Part shown: piece after piece, positions 16,046 to 26,619 of the stretch
Layout: every line of letters starts with the position of its first letter
Numbering within the stretch: the stretch's first letter is position 1
NCBI RefSeq assembly: GCF_003350205.1
Contig: NZ_QLLC01000003.1
Coordinates: 1 to 64,000, forward strand
Direction: 5' to 3'
DNA: 64,000 nucleotides
Origin: Brevundimonas bullata
Lineage (GTDB): Bacteria; Pseudomonadota; Alphaproteobacteria; Caulobacterales; Caulobacteraceae
Program-made: the position numbers and the translations under genes
The notes under the pieces: model-generated
The model's database searches: none
What the model was told of the DNA's origin: nothing
What the model saw: the letters and a program-made list of their open reading frames with translations, nothing else

Positions 16046-16076
16046 GCCAGACGTCTTCGGGCGTCTGGCTTTTTTT
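16046..16076 (+). terminator. Rho-independent terminator of the receptor operon
   Basis: An 8-bp stem (GCCAGACG with CGTCTGGC, 8-nt loop) followed by seven T. It lies about 85 nt after the TonB receptor stop and closes the sensory cluster. Confidence 0.92.
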
Positions 16077-16154
16077 CTGGAACCGCGAGAAGGCAGCGGG
16101 AGCAGTTGCGGGCGTGACGGGCGGCTGCTAGCGGGCGCTGATCGGCGTCGGAGC

Positions 16155-16568
16155 ATGGAGCGGCAGATGACCCAGGGCGAGGAGCCTATTGATGAAGACG
16201 GCGGCGGCTATGACGTCGACGACTGGTCTCGGCTGAAGGCCTTCACCGGGGCGGTGGCGACGCTGGACGATGTTCAGGCGCGCAGGGCCGTCTTTGCTCT
16301 GGGCGATACGGAAGAGCCTCGCGTCATAGACATGGAACTGCCGCAGCCGGTCATCTGGTGGGAGGACGACGGCGAGCAGGCGGCGGTGATCGTGCAGGCC
16401 GAGGCCCATGTCGGCTCGGACGGCGAGGTCATGGAGGTGCTGGGCCTGATCCTGCCGGACGGCGGCGGGGCAGTGGCCCTGATGGACGATGTTGATCTGG
16501 TGGACGACACCGATCCGACGTGGCGGGATCTGGTCGCCAACGCCATCGACGCGGGCGAAGACGACTAA
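16155..16568 (+). CDS. Acidic conserved hypothetical protein
   Basis: A 137-residue cytoplasmic protein, rich in Asp/Glu, with no signal peptide or membrane helix. Two close starts are possible: ATG at 16155 and at 16167, the latter with GGAG nine bases upstream. The middle part alternates short beta-like stretches (PVIWWEDDGEQAAVIVQAEA) and the C-terminus ends in AIDAGEDD. I do not recognise the family. It is followed after 124 bp by another small hypothetical on the same strand. Codon use and composition match neighbouring genes, so it is probably a real lineage-specific gene. Confidence 0.7.
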   Translation: MERQMTQGEEPIDEDGGGYDVDDWSRLKAFTGAVATLDDVQARRAVFALGDTEEPRVIDMELPQPVIWWEDDGEQAAVIVQAEAHVGSDGEVMEVLGLILPDGGGAVALMDDVDLVDDTDPTWRDLVANAIDAGEDD

Positions 16569-16692
16569 GGGCGCAGCGCCTGCAGCCTTGGACGCCAGGC
16601 GTCTCTGGCGCACAACGGTCGTGGGGGCGATTCCCCGCTTCTTTGATCCGGCCCGCGTATGGGGCGGGTCCAGTCTCAGGACGACATGAGCC

Positions 16693-16941
16693 ATGGCGAC
16701 CGAAACCGTCCACATTGTTCAGGCCTATGTTCAGGCCAAGAACGGCGCCGTGCGCGCTGAACCTCAGATCGGGTGCAAGGACGCCGAGGAGGCGCGCCGC
16801 AAGGCCGAGCGGCCGGCCCCCTTGCGGCATGGGGTGGTGGCCTTCACGGTCTCGGCGGACACCGATCTGGGCGACTATGACGAGGAGCCGACCGTCCTGT
16901 TCAAGGCCGGTCGGCTACCGCCGCCGTTCGGCGAGGGCTGA
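16693..16941 (+). CDS. Conserved hypothetical protein (82 aa)
   Basis: A small cytoplasmic protein with a beta-alpha-beta-like pattern: VHIVQAYVQAKNG, a charged helix KDAEEARRKAERP, then GVVAFTVSADTDLGDYDEEP. A similar layout occurs in short alphaproteobacterial hypotheticals of unknown function. The ATG is preceded by a weak GAGCC site. Its stop codon is inside an 11-bp-stem hairpin that separates it from the convergent pgk gene. Confidence 0.72.
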   Translation: MATETVHIVQAYVQAKNGAVRAEPQIGCKDAEEARRKAERPAPLRHGVVAFTVSADTDLGDYDEEPTVLFKAGRLPPPFGEG

Positions 16942-16956
16942 GGCTTCAGCCCTCGC
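16931..16956. terminator. Hairpin between convergent hypothetical gene and pgk
   Basis: A perfect 11-bp stem (GCGAGGGCTGA with TCAGCCCTCGC, loop GGCT) includes the stop codon of the plus-strand gene and ends 13 nt from the pgk stop. No clear T-run follows on either strand, so it may be a weak or bidirectional terminator or a 3'-end stabiliser. Confidence 0.6.
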
Positions 16957-16968
16957 GTCAGGCCAGGA

Positions 16969-18162
16969 TCAGGCGCGCAGGGCCTCGACGCCCGGCAGGA
17001 CCTTGCCCTCCATCCATTCCAGGAAGGCGCCGCCGGCGGTGGAGACGAAGGTCATGTCGTCGGCCGTACCCGCGTGGTTCAGGGCCGAGACGGTGTCGCC
17101 GCCGCCGGCCACGGCGACCAGCTTGCCGGCGTGGGCCAACTCGGCGGCGTGCTTGGCGGCGGCCACGGTGGCCTTGTCGAAGGGCGGGACCTCGAACACG
17201 CCGAGCGGGCCGTTCCAGATCAGGGTCTTGGACAGGTCCATGGCGCGGGCCAGACGGGCGACCGTTTCAGGACCGGCGTCCAGGATCAGGTCGTCGGCGG
17301 CGATGCGGTCCAGGGCGCGCACGCCCGACTCGATGCCCGGCTTCACGCCCTTGGCCACGACGACGTCGACCGGCAGCAGCAGCTCGCAGCCCTTCTGGCG
17401 GGCTTCCTCAATGATCTCGAGCGCGGTCTCGGCCAGGTCCTTCTCGCACAGCGAACCGCCGATATCGACGCCCTGGGCGTGCAGGAAGGTGTTGGCCATG
17501 CCGCCGCCGATGGCCAGGTAGTCCAGCTTGGCGACCAGGTTCTTCAGCAGGTCCAGCTTGGTCGAGACCTTGGCGCCGCCGACGATGCCGATGACGGGCT
17601 TCTGCGGATTGCCGAGCGCCGCGTCCAGGGCCGACAGCTCGCGGGCCATGGCGCAACCGGCATAGGCCGGCAGCAGACGGGCCAGGCCCTCGGTCGAGGC
17701 GTGGGCGCGGTGGGCGGCGGAGAAGGCGTCGTTGACGTAGAGGTCGCCCAACTCCGCCAGCTGGGCGGCGAAGGCCGGGTCGTTCTTTTCCTCGCCCTTG
17801 TGGAAGCGGACGTTCTCCAGCAGCAGCACGCCGCCAGCGTCCAGATCAGCCACGGCGGCCTTGGCCTCGTCTCCCACGCAGTCGTCGGCGAAACGGACGG
17901 GGCCGTGCAGCAGCAGCTCCAGCGGCTCGACCACGGGGCGCAGGCTCATGGCCGGGACACGCTCGCCCTTGGGCCGGTCGAAGTGGGCCAGCAGCACGAC
18001 CTTGGCGCCGGCTTCGCGCAGGCGGTGGATGGTCGGCAGGGCGGCCTTCAGACGGGTGTCGTCGCTGACCTTGCCGCCCTCCATCGGCACGTTGAAGTCC
18101 ACGCGGACCAGAGCGGTCTGGCCGGACAGGTCAGCGGCGTCGTCGAGGGTGCGGAAGGTCAT
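16969..18162 (-). CDS. pgk: Phosphoglycerate kinase
   Basis: Converts 1,3-bisphosphoglycerate and ADP to 3-phosphoglycerate and ATP in glycolysis/gluconeogenesis. 397 aa, normal for the family. The N-terminal domain has LVRVDFNVP and [10 protein letters not shown]. The C-terminal nucleotide domain has [23 protein letters not shown] and AGGGDT. The start at 18162 ([12 protein letters not shown]) is chosen over a longer frame that would translate a palindromic repeat. It lies downstream of gap on the same strand, with repeat copy B in the 173-bp gap. Confidence 0.97.
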   Translation of the reverse strand: MTFRTLDDAADLSGQTALVRVDFNVPMEGGKVSDDTRLKAALPTIHRLREAGAKVVLLAHFDRPKGERVPAMSLRPVVEPLELLLHGPVRFADDCVGDEAKAAVADLDAGGVLLLENVRFHKGEEKNDPAFAAQLAELGDLYVNDAFSAAHRAHASTEGLARLLPAYAGCAMARELSALDAALGNPQKPVIGIVGGAKVSTKLDLLKNLVAKLDYLAIGGGMANTFLHAQGVDIGGSLCEKDLAETALEIIEEARQKGCELLLPVDVVVAKGVKPGIESGVRALDRIAADDLILDAGPETVARLARAMDLSKTLIWNGPLGVFEVPPFDKATVAAAKHAAELAHAGKLVAVAGGGDTVSALNHAGTADDMTFVSTAGGAFLEWMEGKVLPGVEALRA

Positions 18163-18177
18163 GGGTGCCTCTGTGTT

Positions 18178-18317
18178 TTTCCTCCCTGTTCGCGGAAGCG
18201 AATGGGGAGGTGGATCGTCGCCGACAGGCGACGAGACGGAGGGGGCGACACAACGGCTGGCGTCTGCGCCGCCCCCTCCACCACTTCGTGGTCCCCTCCC
18301 CACAAGTGGGGAGGAGA
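18178..18317 (-). repeat. Palindromic intergenic repeat, copy B (reverse)
   Basis: Same element as copy A in the opposite orientation: it starts with the CCTCCCTGTTCGC-type end and finishes with GTGGGGAGGAGAG. It fills nearly the whole gap between gap and pgk, inside a likely operon, so it would be in the mRNA and could separate expression of the two genes. Confidence 0.9.
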
Positions 18318-18335
18318 GGGCTCAGCGTTTCGTCT

Positions 18336-19343
<1,008 letters not shown>

Positions 19344-19458
19344 GGGGGAGGTCTCCTGAGCAAGGGCGATTTCGATTGGATGCCTTACTCGGACGATCGG
19401 CGCTGTGATTCAAGCCCGCCGCCGTAACAAGGTGTGTTCGGGTGTAACCGTTTGGCCG

Positions 19459-19716
19459 TCAGCAGCAGCGGAAGGCGCCGCCCGCCCCGAACCGCCGCGC
19501 TTCGTGCAGACGGAAGAATGCGGTGCGGTCCAGCGGGGGCTGATCCGGGTGGGTCGCCTCGGCGTGGGCGACATAGATCTCATAGTCGGGCTGGCCGACC
19601 ATGAGGCTGGCGGTGCGGCGGGCGTCCTTGCCCCACCGCACCAGCGCATCGCGGCAGACGCAGAGCAGGTCCGCGCCGCCAGCCGGTTCTTCCACCTGAG
19701 GGGAGGGCCTAGGCAC
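19459..19716 (-). CDS. YbdD/YjiX-family small protein
   Basis: An 85-residue protein matching the YbdD family that accompanies CstA-type transporters: a MVGQPDYEIYVAHAEATHPD core, a DRTAFFR helix and a C-terminal double cysteine (FRCC). YbdD-like proteins are needed for activity of the partner transporter, in E. coli for pyruvate or peptide uptake. It starts with GTG and overlaps the end of cstA by 8 bp, so translation is coupled. The N-terminus is slightly longer than usual. Confidence 0.88.
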   Translation of the reverse strand: MPRPSPQVEEPAGGADLLCVCRDALVRWGKDARRTASLMVGQPDYEIYVAHAEATHPDQPPLDRTAFFRLHEARRFGAGGAFRCC

Positions 19717-21796
19717 GGGCGATGTCCATGGCTTCGTCCTCCAGCGTCAGTTCGTGGGCGGCGGGCTGTTCGACCACGGTGGGGTGGTTGATCCGGCGCG
19801 CCTTGAGGCAGGCGCGGACGCCGTAAACCACCATGGTCAGGACCACGAACAGGAAGCCCGCCGTCAGGGCCGAGTTGACGTAGTCGTTGATGATGATGCG
19901 GTGCATGTCGCCCGCCGTCTTGGCCGGGGCCAGCAGGTCGCCGGCGGCCAGCGCCTCCTGATACTTACGCGCATGAGCCAGGAAGCCGATCTTGACGTCG
20001 GGATGCAGCAGCTTCTGGAAGCCCGCCGTCAGGGTGCAGATCAGCAGCCAGACCGCCGGAACCGCCGTGGCCCAGGCGAAGCGCTCGCGCTTCATCTTGA
20101 ACAGGACCACGGTGCCCAGGATCAGGGCGACGGCGGCCAGCATCTGGTTGGCGATGCCGAACAGCGGCCACAGGCTGTTGATGCCGCCCAGCGGATCGAC
20201 CACGCCGGTGTAGAGGAAGTAGCCCCACAGGCCGACGGTCAGGGCCGTGGCCAGGACGTTGGCGGTCCAGGACTTGGTCTCGCGCATCTTGGGCACGGCG
20301 ACGCCCATCAGGTCCTGGATCATGAAGCGGCAGACGCGGGTGCCGGCGTCGACCGTGGTCAGGATGAACAGGGCCTCGAACAGGATGGCGAAGTGGTACC
20401 AGAAGGCCATCATGGCCTTGCCGCCGATGACGCCCGACAGGATGTGGGCCATGCCGACGGCCAGGGTCGGGGCGCCGCCCGCGCGCGACAGGATGGAGTG
20501 CTCGCCCACGTCGCGAGCCAGTTGCTCCAGCTCAGCCGGAGTGATGTGGAAGCCCCACTGGGCCACGGCGGCGGCGGCCGAGACGGCGTTGTCGCCGATC
20601 ACCGCGACCGGGCTGTTCATGGCGAAATAGACGGCCGGGTCCAGCACCGTGGCGGCGATCAGGGCCATGATGGCCACGAAGCTTTCACACAGCATGGCGC
20701 CATAGCCGATCAGCGGGATCTGGTTCTCGTTCTCCAGCAGCTTGGGCGTGGTGCCCGAGGAAATCAGGGCGTGGAAGCCCGAGACGGCGCCACAAGCGAT
20801 GGTGATGAACAGGAAGGGGAAGAGGGCGCCGGAGAAGACCGGACCAGAGCCGTCGATGAAGGGGGTGACGGCGGGCATCTGGATGTGCGGGCGCACGATC
20901 AGGATGCCGACGGCCAGGCCCAGGATGGCGCCGATCTTCAGGAAGGTGGACAGGTAGTCGCGCGGCGCCAGCAGCAGCCAGACCGGAATGACCGAGGCGA
21001 CGAAGCCGTAGGCCATCATGGCGATGGCCAGGGTTGTGCCCGACAGGGTGAAGGCCGGACCCCAGAAGGGATCAGCGGCAATGTGACCCCCGCCGATGAT
21101 GGCCAGGATCAGCAGGACCACGCCGATGACCGAGACCTCGCCCACCCGGCCGGGTCGCAGGTAGCGGGTGTAGAGGCCCATGAAGATGGCGATGGGGATG
21201 GTGGCGGCGACGGTGAAGGTGCCCCACGGGCTTTCGGCTAGGGCCTTGACGACGACCAGGGCCAGAACCGCCAGGATGATGACCATGATCATCAGGACGC
21301 CGACCTGGGCGATGATGCCGGGGATGGGGCCCATCTCGGTGCGGACCATGTCGCCCAGCGAGCGACCGTCGCGGCGGGTGGACATGAACAGGACCATCAT
21401 GTCCTGCACCGCCCCCGCCAGCACCGCGCCGACCAGAATCCACATGACGCCGGGCAGATAGCCCATCTGCGCCGCCAGCACCGGCCCGACCAGAGGGCCT
21501 GCGCCCGCGATGGCCGCGAAATGGTGGCCGAACAGGACGTTGCGGGGCGTGGGCACATAGTCGAGCCCGTCGTTGTGGCGCACGGCCGGCGTGGGCCGTT
21601 TCGCGTTCAGCCCCATGACCTTTCCGGCCAGGTAGCGGGCGTAGAAGCGATAGGCGATGGCGTAGACGCAGAGCGCCGCCACCACGATCCAGACGGCGCT
21701 GATGCTCTCGCCCTGATGCAGGGCGATGACGGCGAGGGCGATCGCCCCCAGTATGGCGATGGCGCCGAAAATCAGCGCGGTCCTGAGCTTGCCCAT
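19709..21796 (-). CDS. cstA: CstA-family carbon starvation/pyruvate or peptide transporter
   Basis: A polytopic inner-membrane protein of about 695 aa with many hydrophobic helices across its full length. Typical CstA features are an early AIAYRFYARYLAGKVMGL, the FGHHFAAIAGAGPLVGP motif, DMMVLFMSTRRDGRSLG and SGFHALISSGTTPKLL. Family members take up pyruvate or peptides under carbon limitation. The start at 21796 is chosen because family proteins begin close to the first helix; an upstream in-frame ATG at 21841 is possible. It is paired with ybdD. Confidence 0.93.
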   Translation of the reverse strand: MGKLRTALIFGAIAILGAIALAVIALHQGESISAVWIVVAALCVYAIAYRFYARYLAGKVMGLNAKRPTPAVRHNDGLDYVPTPRNVLFGHHFAAIAGAGPLVGPVLAAQMGYLPGVMWILVGAVLAGAVQDMMVLFMSTRRDGRSLGDMVRTEMGPIPGIIAQVGVLMIMVIILAVLALVVVKALAESPWGTFTVAATIPIAIFMGLYTRYLRPGRVGEVSVIGVVLLILAIIGGGHIAADPFWGPAFTLSGTTLAIAMMAYGFVASVIPVWLLLAPRDYLSTFLKIGAILGLAVGILIVRPHIQMPAVTPFIDGSGPVFSGALFPFLFITIACGAVSGFHALISSGTTPKLLENENQIPLIGYGAMLCESFVAIMALIAATVLDPAVYFAMNSPVAVIGDNAVSAAAAVAQWGFHITPAELEQLARDVGEHSILSRAGGAPTLAVGMAHILSGVIGGKAMMAFWYHFAILFEALFILTTVDAGTRVCRFMIQDLMGVAVPKMRETKSWTANVLATALTVGLWGYFLYTGVVDPLGGINSLWPLFGIANQMLAAVALILGTVVLFKMKRERFAWATAVPAVWLLICTLTAGFQKLLHPDVKIGFLAHARKYQEALAAGDLLAPAKTAGDMHRIIINDYVNSALTAGFLFVVLTMVVYGVRACLKARRINHPTVVEQPAAHELTLEDEAMDIARA

Positions 21797-21862
21797 GGCG
21801 AAACGGTCCTCCGGGTCGGCTTGGGTGCGACCTTTCGGCATTTCTGAACCCTTTATGGGCCC

Positions 21863-21904
21863 GGCGCCAACCGACTAAAGTCGAAGGTCGGCGCCTTTAT
21901 TTTA
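21863..21904 (+). terminator. Hairpin with T-rich tail between purT and cstA
   Basis: GGCG plus CCGAC arms (21863-21875) pair with GTCGG plus CGCC (21887-21895), followed by TTTATTTTA on the plus strand. No plus-strand gene precedes it, so it may end antisense transcription or act as a 5' leader structure of cstA on the minus strand. The role is uncertain. Confidence 0.4.
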
Positions 21905-21940
21905 CAGTCAGGGCAAGCTTTGCAGCGGCGCGCCTCCTGC

Positions 21941-22072
21941 TTTCCTCCCCATTTTATGGGGAGGGGGACCGCGGAGCGGTGGAGGGGGCGACGCAAACGT
22001 CTGCCGTCGAGCCGCCCCCTCCGTCACGTCGCCTTCGGCTCCGCGCCACCTCCCCATGAAATGGGGAGGAAA
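21941..22072 (+). repeat. Palindromic intergenic repeat, copy C (forward)
   Basis: Same family as copy A. Both ends here carry the simple CCTCCCCAT...ATGGGGAGG hairpin (TTTTATG-type at the left, GAAATGG-type at the right). It lies 6 nt beyond the purT stop codon. Confidence 0.9.
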
Positions 22073-22078
22073 GAAGCG

Positions 22079-23272
22079 TCAGGGTCTCACCACCCGCACC
22101 TTGCCCGCCGCTTCCGCCGCCCGCTCACGCGCCTGATCCGTGTCCGCGCCGCGGGCCAGGGCCACGCCCATGCGGCGACGCTCGAACGCCTCGGGCTTGC
22201 CGAACAGGCGCAGGTCGGCGGTCGGCACCGACAGGGCCTCGGCCACGCCTTCGTACATCACGCCCTCGGCCTCCAGGCCGCCGTAGATGACGGCGCTGGC
22301 GCCCGGTTCGCGCAAGCTGACGTCCACCGGCAGGCCGAGGATGGCCCGGGCGTGCAGGGCGAACTCGCTCATGGTCTGCGTCGCCAGCGTCACCAGCCCG
22401 GTGTCGTGGGGACGCGGCGAGACCTCGGAGAACCAGACCTGGTCGCCGGTGACGAACAGTTCGACGCCGAAGACGCCGAGGCCGCCCAGGGCGTCCGTGA
22501 CCTTGCCCGCGATGTCCTGCGCCGCCCCCAAGGCGGCCTCGCTCATGATCTGCGGCTGCCAGCTTTCGACGTAGTCGCCCTTCTGCTGGCGATGGCCGAT
22601 GGGGGCGCAAAAATCAGTGCGGACGGCGCCGTCGCGCAGCGACCGGACGGTCAGCAGGGTGATCTCATAGTCGAAGGCGATGCGGCCCTCGACGATGACC
22701 CGGCCACCCGCGACCCGGCCCGAGGCTTCGGCATAGGTCCAGGCCTCGGCGACCTGATCGGCGCGCTCGACATAGGACTGACCCTTGCCCGAGGACGACA
22801 TCACCGGCTTGACGAAGCAGGGGAAGCCCACGGCCTCGGCCCCCGCCGCGAGTTCCTCGGCGCTGCCCGCAAAGGCGTAGGGGCTGGTCGGCAGGCCCAG
22901 CTCCTCGGCGGCCAGACGGCGGATGCCCTCGCGGTTCATGGTCAGCTGGGTCGCGCGGGCGGTCGGGATGACGCGGGCCAGACCCGCCGCCTCGATGGCG
23001 GCCAGGACGTCGGTGGCGATGGCCTCGATTTCCGGCACGATGATGTGCGGGGCCTCGGCCATGATGATCCCGTTCAGCACCTGCGGGTCGGTCATTGGAA
23101 TGACGTGGCTGCGGTGCGCCACCTGCATGGCCGGGGCGTTAGGGTAGCGGTCCACAGCGATCACCTCGGCGCCCAGACGCTGCAGCTCGATGGCCACCTC
23201 CTTGCCCAGTTCGCCCGAGCCGAGCAGCATGACGCGGGTGGCGTGGTCGGTAAGCGGCGTGCCGATCTTCAT
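22079..23272 (-). CDS. purT: Formate-dependent phosphoribosylglycinamide formyltransferase
   Basis: ATP-grasp enzyme that makes FGAR from GAR, formate and ATP in purine synthesis, an alternative to PurN. 397 aa, with [29 protein letters not shown] at the start (split across the nucleotide site), [15 protein letters not shown] in the ATP-grasp domain and [13 protein letters not shown] near the C-terminus. PurT needs free formate; a PurU formyl-THF deformylase, which releases formate, is encoded 20 kb away in this window. It appears transcribed alone; the VOC gene ends 4 bp upstream on the same strand. Confidence 0.97.
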   Translation of the reverse strand: MKIGTPLTDHATRVMLLGSGELGKEVAIELQRLGAEVIAVDRYPNAPAMQVAHRSHVIPMTDPQVLNGIIMAEAPHIIVPEIEAIATDVLAAIEAAGLARVIPTARATQLTMNREGIRRLAAEELGLPTSPYAFAGSAEELAAGAEAVGFPCFVKPVMSSSGKGQSYVERADQVAEAWTYAEASGRVAGGRVIVEGRIAFDYEITLLTVRSLRDGAVRTDFCAPIGHRQQKGDYVESWQPQIMSEAALGAAQDIAGKVTDALGGLGVFGVELFVTGDQVWFSEVSPRPHDTGLVTLATQTMSEFALHARAILGLPVDVSLREPGASAVIYGGLEAEGVMYEGVAEALSVPTADLRLFGKPEAFERRRMGVALARGADTDQARERAAEAAGKVRVVRP

Positions 23273-23276
23273 GGCG

Positions 23277-23669
23277 TCAGGCTCCGGTAGCAGGTTCGAT
23301 CAGGTCCCAGGCGTTGCCGTAGAGGTCTTCGAAGACCACCACCTTGCCATAGGCCTCGTGACGGGACGTTTCGCGGAAGACGACGCCGGCCTTCAGCCAG
23401 GCGGCGTGGTCGCGCATCAGGTCGTCGGTGTAGAGGAAGAGCCAGACGCGTCCGCCGGCCTGATCGCCGACGCGGGCCAGCTGTTGCGGCGTCGTCGCCT
23501 TGGCCAGCAGCAGCGAGGTCTGGCCGCCTTTGGGCGTGACGCGGACCCAGCGCTTGCCGCCGCCCATGTCGGCGTCTTCGCTCAGCTCGAAGCCCAGCTT
23601 GCCGACGAAGAAGGCGATGGCCTCGTCATAGTCGCGGACCAGCAGGCTGACGGCGCCGAGGTGGCTCAT
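23277..23669 (-). CDS. VOC-family (glyoxalase-like) protein
   Basis: A 130-residue vicinal-oxygen-chelate fold protein: N-terminal [21 protein letters not shown] then LGFEL, a second half with WLFLYTDDL, and a C-terminal [16 protein letters not shown] carrying a likely metal glutamate. Members act as glyoxalases, dioxygenases or resistance proteins; the substrate is not predictable. The ATG overlaps the TGA of the upstream esterase gene (ATGA), so the pair is translationally coupled. It ends 4 bp before purT. Confidence 0.9.
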   Translation of the reverse strand: MSHLGAVSLLVRDYDEAIAFFVGKLGFELSEDADMGGGKRWVRVTPKGGQTSLLLAKATTPQQLARVGDQAGGRVWLFLYTDDLMRDHAAWLKAGVVFRETSRHEAYGKVVVFEDLYGNAWDLIEPATGA

Positions 23670-24520
23670 GGCGCCGGGACCGCATAGAGGCGGCGGAAGG
23701 CGTCCAGGGCGGCGCCGTGATAGATGCTGGCGTGGCTCTCGGTCGAGCGCGGGGTGAAGTCCCATTTGACGCCGGGCAGGGCGTGATCGCGCAGGTTGGC
23801 GGTCAGGACGTCCATCGGCGCCTGCATCTCCTCGCCCTCGTCGCCGAGGGTCAGGATCAGGGTGCGCGGGTCGTTGGAGTGGTCGCGCAGATGCGCCCCC
23901 GACTGCCGCGCCAGCCGTCCGCCGTCCCACCACAGGCTGGGGCTGACGGCGACATAGGCGTCGAACATCTGCGGCTCTTTCAGGAAGGTCTCGACCACGA
24001 AGAGCCCGGCCAGAGACTCGCCCATCAGGGCGGTTTCGCTGCTGGTGCGGAAGCGGGCTTCGATGAAGGGCATGACCTCTTCGCCGACGAAACGGCGGAA
24101 GCGGTCGGACTGGCCCTGGGTCGGATAGCGGGCGATCAGTTCGGCGTTCTCGGTCGGCAGGGCCAGCTCGTTGCGGCGGTCGACCGAGGCGACGCCCACG
24201 ACGATGACGTCGCGCGTCGTCCCGACGATGGTCCCCAGCTGGGCGATGCCCGAGATGTGGTGGAAGTCCTGATCCTGTCCGCCGTCGAGGACGTAGAGGA
24301 CCGGATAGGTCTGGTTGCCCTTGGCATAGCCGGGAGGCAGCCAGACGTTGATCTCGCGCGTCTGGCCCATGACGGCGGAGGGCAGGGCGTAGGACTGGCC
24401 GATGACGACGGGCGTCTCGACGGCCACGGGGACGGCGGTCTGAGCGAGGGCAGGGGCGCCGCCCGCCATCGACAAGCCGAAGCTCAGGATGAGGGCTTCG
24501 ACAAGGAGGGGGCGGCGCAC
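23666..24520 (-). CDS. Exported alpha/beta hydrolase, esterase D/IroE-like
   Basis: A 284-residue secreted serine hydrolase. The signal peptide covers about residues 1-27 (cleavage near ALAQ). The mature enzyme has REINVWLPPGY, YPVLYVLDGGQDQDF, a nucleophile motif GESLAG and a late histidine in STESHASIYHG, like the esterase family that includes siderophore esterases (IroE/Fes) and bacterial esterase BES1. The true substrate is unknown. It starts with GTG 5 nt after the tkt stop and overlaps the VOC gene, so tkt-esterase-VOC may be one transcript. Confidence 0.85.
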   Translation of the reverse strand: MRRPLLVEALILSFGLSMAGGAPALAQTAVPVAVETPVVIGQSYALPSAVMGQTREINVWLPPGYAKGNQTYPVLYVLDGGQDQDFHHISGIAQLGTIVGTTRDVIVVGVASVDRRNELALPTENAELIARYPTQGQSDRFRRFVGEEVMPFIEARFRTSSETALMGESLAGLFVVETFLKEPQMFDAYVAVSPSLWWDGGRLARQSGAHLRDHSNDPRTLILTLGDEGEEMQAPMDVLTANLRDHALPGVKWDFTPRSTESHASIYHGAALDAFRRLYAVPAP

Positions 24521-24525
24521 GAGGC

Positions 24526-26520
24526 TTACAGCCGGGCCTTGGCGGCTTCGACCACGGCCTCGGCGGTGATGCCGAACTCGCGGTAGAGGACTTCGGCCGG
24601 GGCCGAGGCACCGAAGCCGGTCATGCCGACAAAGCCGCCGTCTTCGCCGATGAAGCGTTCCCAGCCCTGCTTGATGGCGGCTTCTACGGCGACGCGAACG
24701 GTGCCGCGGCCGATGACGGCGTCCTGATAGGCCTTGGGTTGCTGCTCGAACAGTTCGAAGCAGGGGACCGAGACCACGCGGGTCGGCACGCCTTCGGCCT
24801 CCAGCGTCTCGGCGGCCTTCAGCGCCAGGGCGACCTCGGTGCCGGTGCCGAACAGGGTGACTTTCGCTGCGCCGTTGGCGGCCTTCAGCTCATAGGCGCC
24901 CTTGCGCGACAGGTTCTCGCCCGCGTCGGTCAGACGCACGGCCGGGGTCTTCTGACGCGACAGGCACATGCCCGACGGGGTCTTTTTGTGCTGCAAGGCG
25001 ACCTGCCAGCACTCCAGCGCCTCGACGGTGTCCGCAGGACGGAAGACCATCAGGTTGGGAATGGCGCGAAGCGCCGCCAGATGCTCGACCGGCTGGTGGG
25101 TCGGGCCGTCTTCGCCCAGACCGATCGAGTCATGGGTCAGGACGTGAACCACGCGCACGCCCATCAGGGCGGCCAAGCGGATCGCCGGGCGGCTGTAGTC
25201 CGAGAAGACCATGAAGGTGCCGGCGTAGGGGATGACGCCGCCGTGCAGGGCCATGCCGTTCATGGCCGAGGCCATGCCGTGTTCACGCACGCCCCAGTTG
25301 ACGTAACGACCGGCGTAGTCGGGCGCGTCCATGATCTGGGTGTTCTTGACGAAGGTGTTGTTCGAGCCGGTCAGGTCGGCTGAGCCGCCGATCAGTTCGG
25401 GGATGGCGTTGAACACCGTCTCCAGCGCCTCGCCCGAGGACTGGCGCGTGGCCAGGGCGGGTTGGCTCGAAACCAGTTCCTTCAGCTTGGCGTCCAGGGC
25501 CTCGAAGGCGCCGTTGGGCAGGTCGCCGGCCATGGCGCGGGTGAAGTCGTCACGCTGTGCGTGGTTCAGCAGGCGGGCTTCCCACGACTTGCGCGTCTTG
25601 GCGCCCTGCTTGCCGACCTTGGCCCAGGCCTTCTGGATGCCTTCCGGCAGGTCGAAGGGGTCGAAGGACCAGTGCAGGGCCTGACGCGTGGCGGCGATCT
25701 CGGTCGCGCCCAGGGCGGCGCCGTGGGTCTTGTGGCTGCCTTCCATGGTGGCGGCGCCCTTGCCGATCTTGGTCTTGCAGGCGATCAGCGTCGGCTTCGA
25801 CTGCTTGGTCGCCCAGGCCAGGGCCTTCTGGATCTGCTTGTGGTCGTGGCCGTCGATGGCCTTGACCGCCCAGCCCGAGGCCTTGAAGCGGGCCAGCTGG
25901 TCGGTGTTGTCCGACAGCGACACCTTGCCGTCGATGGTGATCTCGTTGTCGTCCCACATGACGCAGAGCTTGTTCAGCTTCAGGCGGCCGGCCAGGGCGA
26001 TGGCTTCCTGCGACACGCCTTCCATCAGGCAGCCGTCGCCGGCGATGACCCAGGTGCGGTGGTCGACCAGGTCCGAACCGAAGCGCGCGGCCAGATGGCG
26101 CTCAGCCAGGGCGAAACCGACCGAGTTGGCGATGCCCTGACCCAGGGGGCCGGTGGTCGTCTCGATGCCGGTCATGTGACCGTATTCCGGGTGGCCGGCG
26201 GTCTTGGCGCCCCACTGGCGGAAGTTTTCCAGCTGTTCGCGGGTCGCGTCCTTGTAGCCGGTCAGGTGCAGCAGGCTGTAGATCAGCATCGAGCCGTGGC
26301 CCGCCGACAGGATGAAGCGGTCGCGGTCGGCCCAGTCGGGGCGGCTGGCGTCGAACTTCAGGAATTTTGAGTAGAGGACGGTGGCGACGTCGGCCATGCC
26401 CATGGGCATTCCGGGGTGGCCGCTCTTGGCCTTTTCGACGCCGTCCATGGCCAGGACGCGAATGGCGTCGGCCATTTGTTTGGGCGAAGGCTTGGCGAAT
26501 GCAGCTTGGGCGTCGGTCAC
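24526..26520 (-). CDS. tkt: Transketolase
   Basis: Thiamine-diphosphate enzyme of the pentose phosphate pathway, 664 aa. It has KSGHPGMPMGMADVA near the start, the ThDP motif GDGCLMEGVSQEA near residue 160, a central pyrimidine domain with EHGMASAMNGMALHGG and a C-terminal domain with VVSVPCFELFEQQ. The start MTDAQAAFAKPSPKQMADAI is typical. Divergent from the DUF4164-zapA pair, with a ~100-bp shared upstream region. Confidence 0.97.
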   Translation of the reverse strand: MTDAQAAFAKPSPKQMADAIRVLAMDGVEKAKSGHPGMPMGMADVATVLYSKFLKFDASRPDWADRDRFILSAGHGSMLIYSLLHLTGYKDATREQLENFRQWGAKTAGHPEYGHMTGIETTTGPLGQGIANSVGFALAERHLAARFGSDLVDHRTWVIAGDGCLMEGVSQEAIALAGRLKLNKLCVMWDDNEITIDGKVSLSDNTDQLARFKASGWAVKAIDGHDHKQIQKALAWATKQSKPTLIACKTKIGKGAATMEGSHKTHGAALGATEIAATRQALHWSFDPFDLPEGIQKAWAKVGKQGAKTRKSWEARLLNHAQRDDFTRAMAGDLPNGAFEALDAKLKELVSSQPALATRQSSGEALETVFNAIPELIGGSADLTGSNNTFVKNTQIMDAPDYAGRYVNWGVREHGMASAMNGMALHGGVIPYAGTFMVFSDYSRPAIRLAALMGVRVVHVLTHDSIGLGEDGPTHQPVEHLAALRAIPNLMVFRPADTVEALECWQVALQHKKTPSGMCLSRQKTPAVRLTDAGENLSRKGAYELKAANGAAKVTLFGTGTEVALALKAAETLEAEGVPTRVVSVPCFELFEQQPKAYQDAVIGRGTVRVAVEAAIKQGWERFIGEDGGFVGMTGFGASAPAEVLYREFGITAEAVVEAAKARL

Positions 26521-26619
26521 GGCGAGACCTTTCCTCAGGAAACAGGATATAGCGGGGCGGCGCCGCTTTACCCCGACGCGCGCACAGGTTCTATACGGAA
26601 TCTGGACGAAAGGACCCCA

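Noticed and set aside
19754..21241. 495-codon plus-strand frame opposite cstA
   Set aside because: Very rich in Gln, His, Gly and Asp, the typical shadow composition. The opposite strand encodes a full CstA transporter.
23277..24611. Single 444-codon minus-strand frame reading through the VOC and esterase genes
   Set aside because: Only its C-terminal 130 residues are a real protein (VOC). Upstream it is an out-of-frame reading of the esterase and tkt genes.
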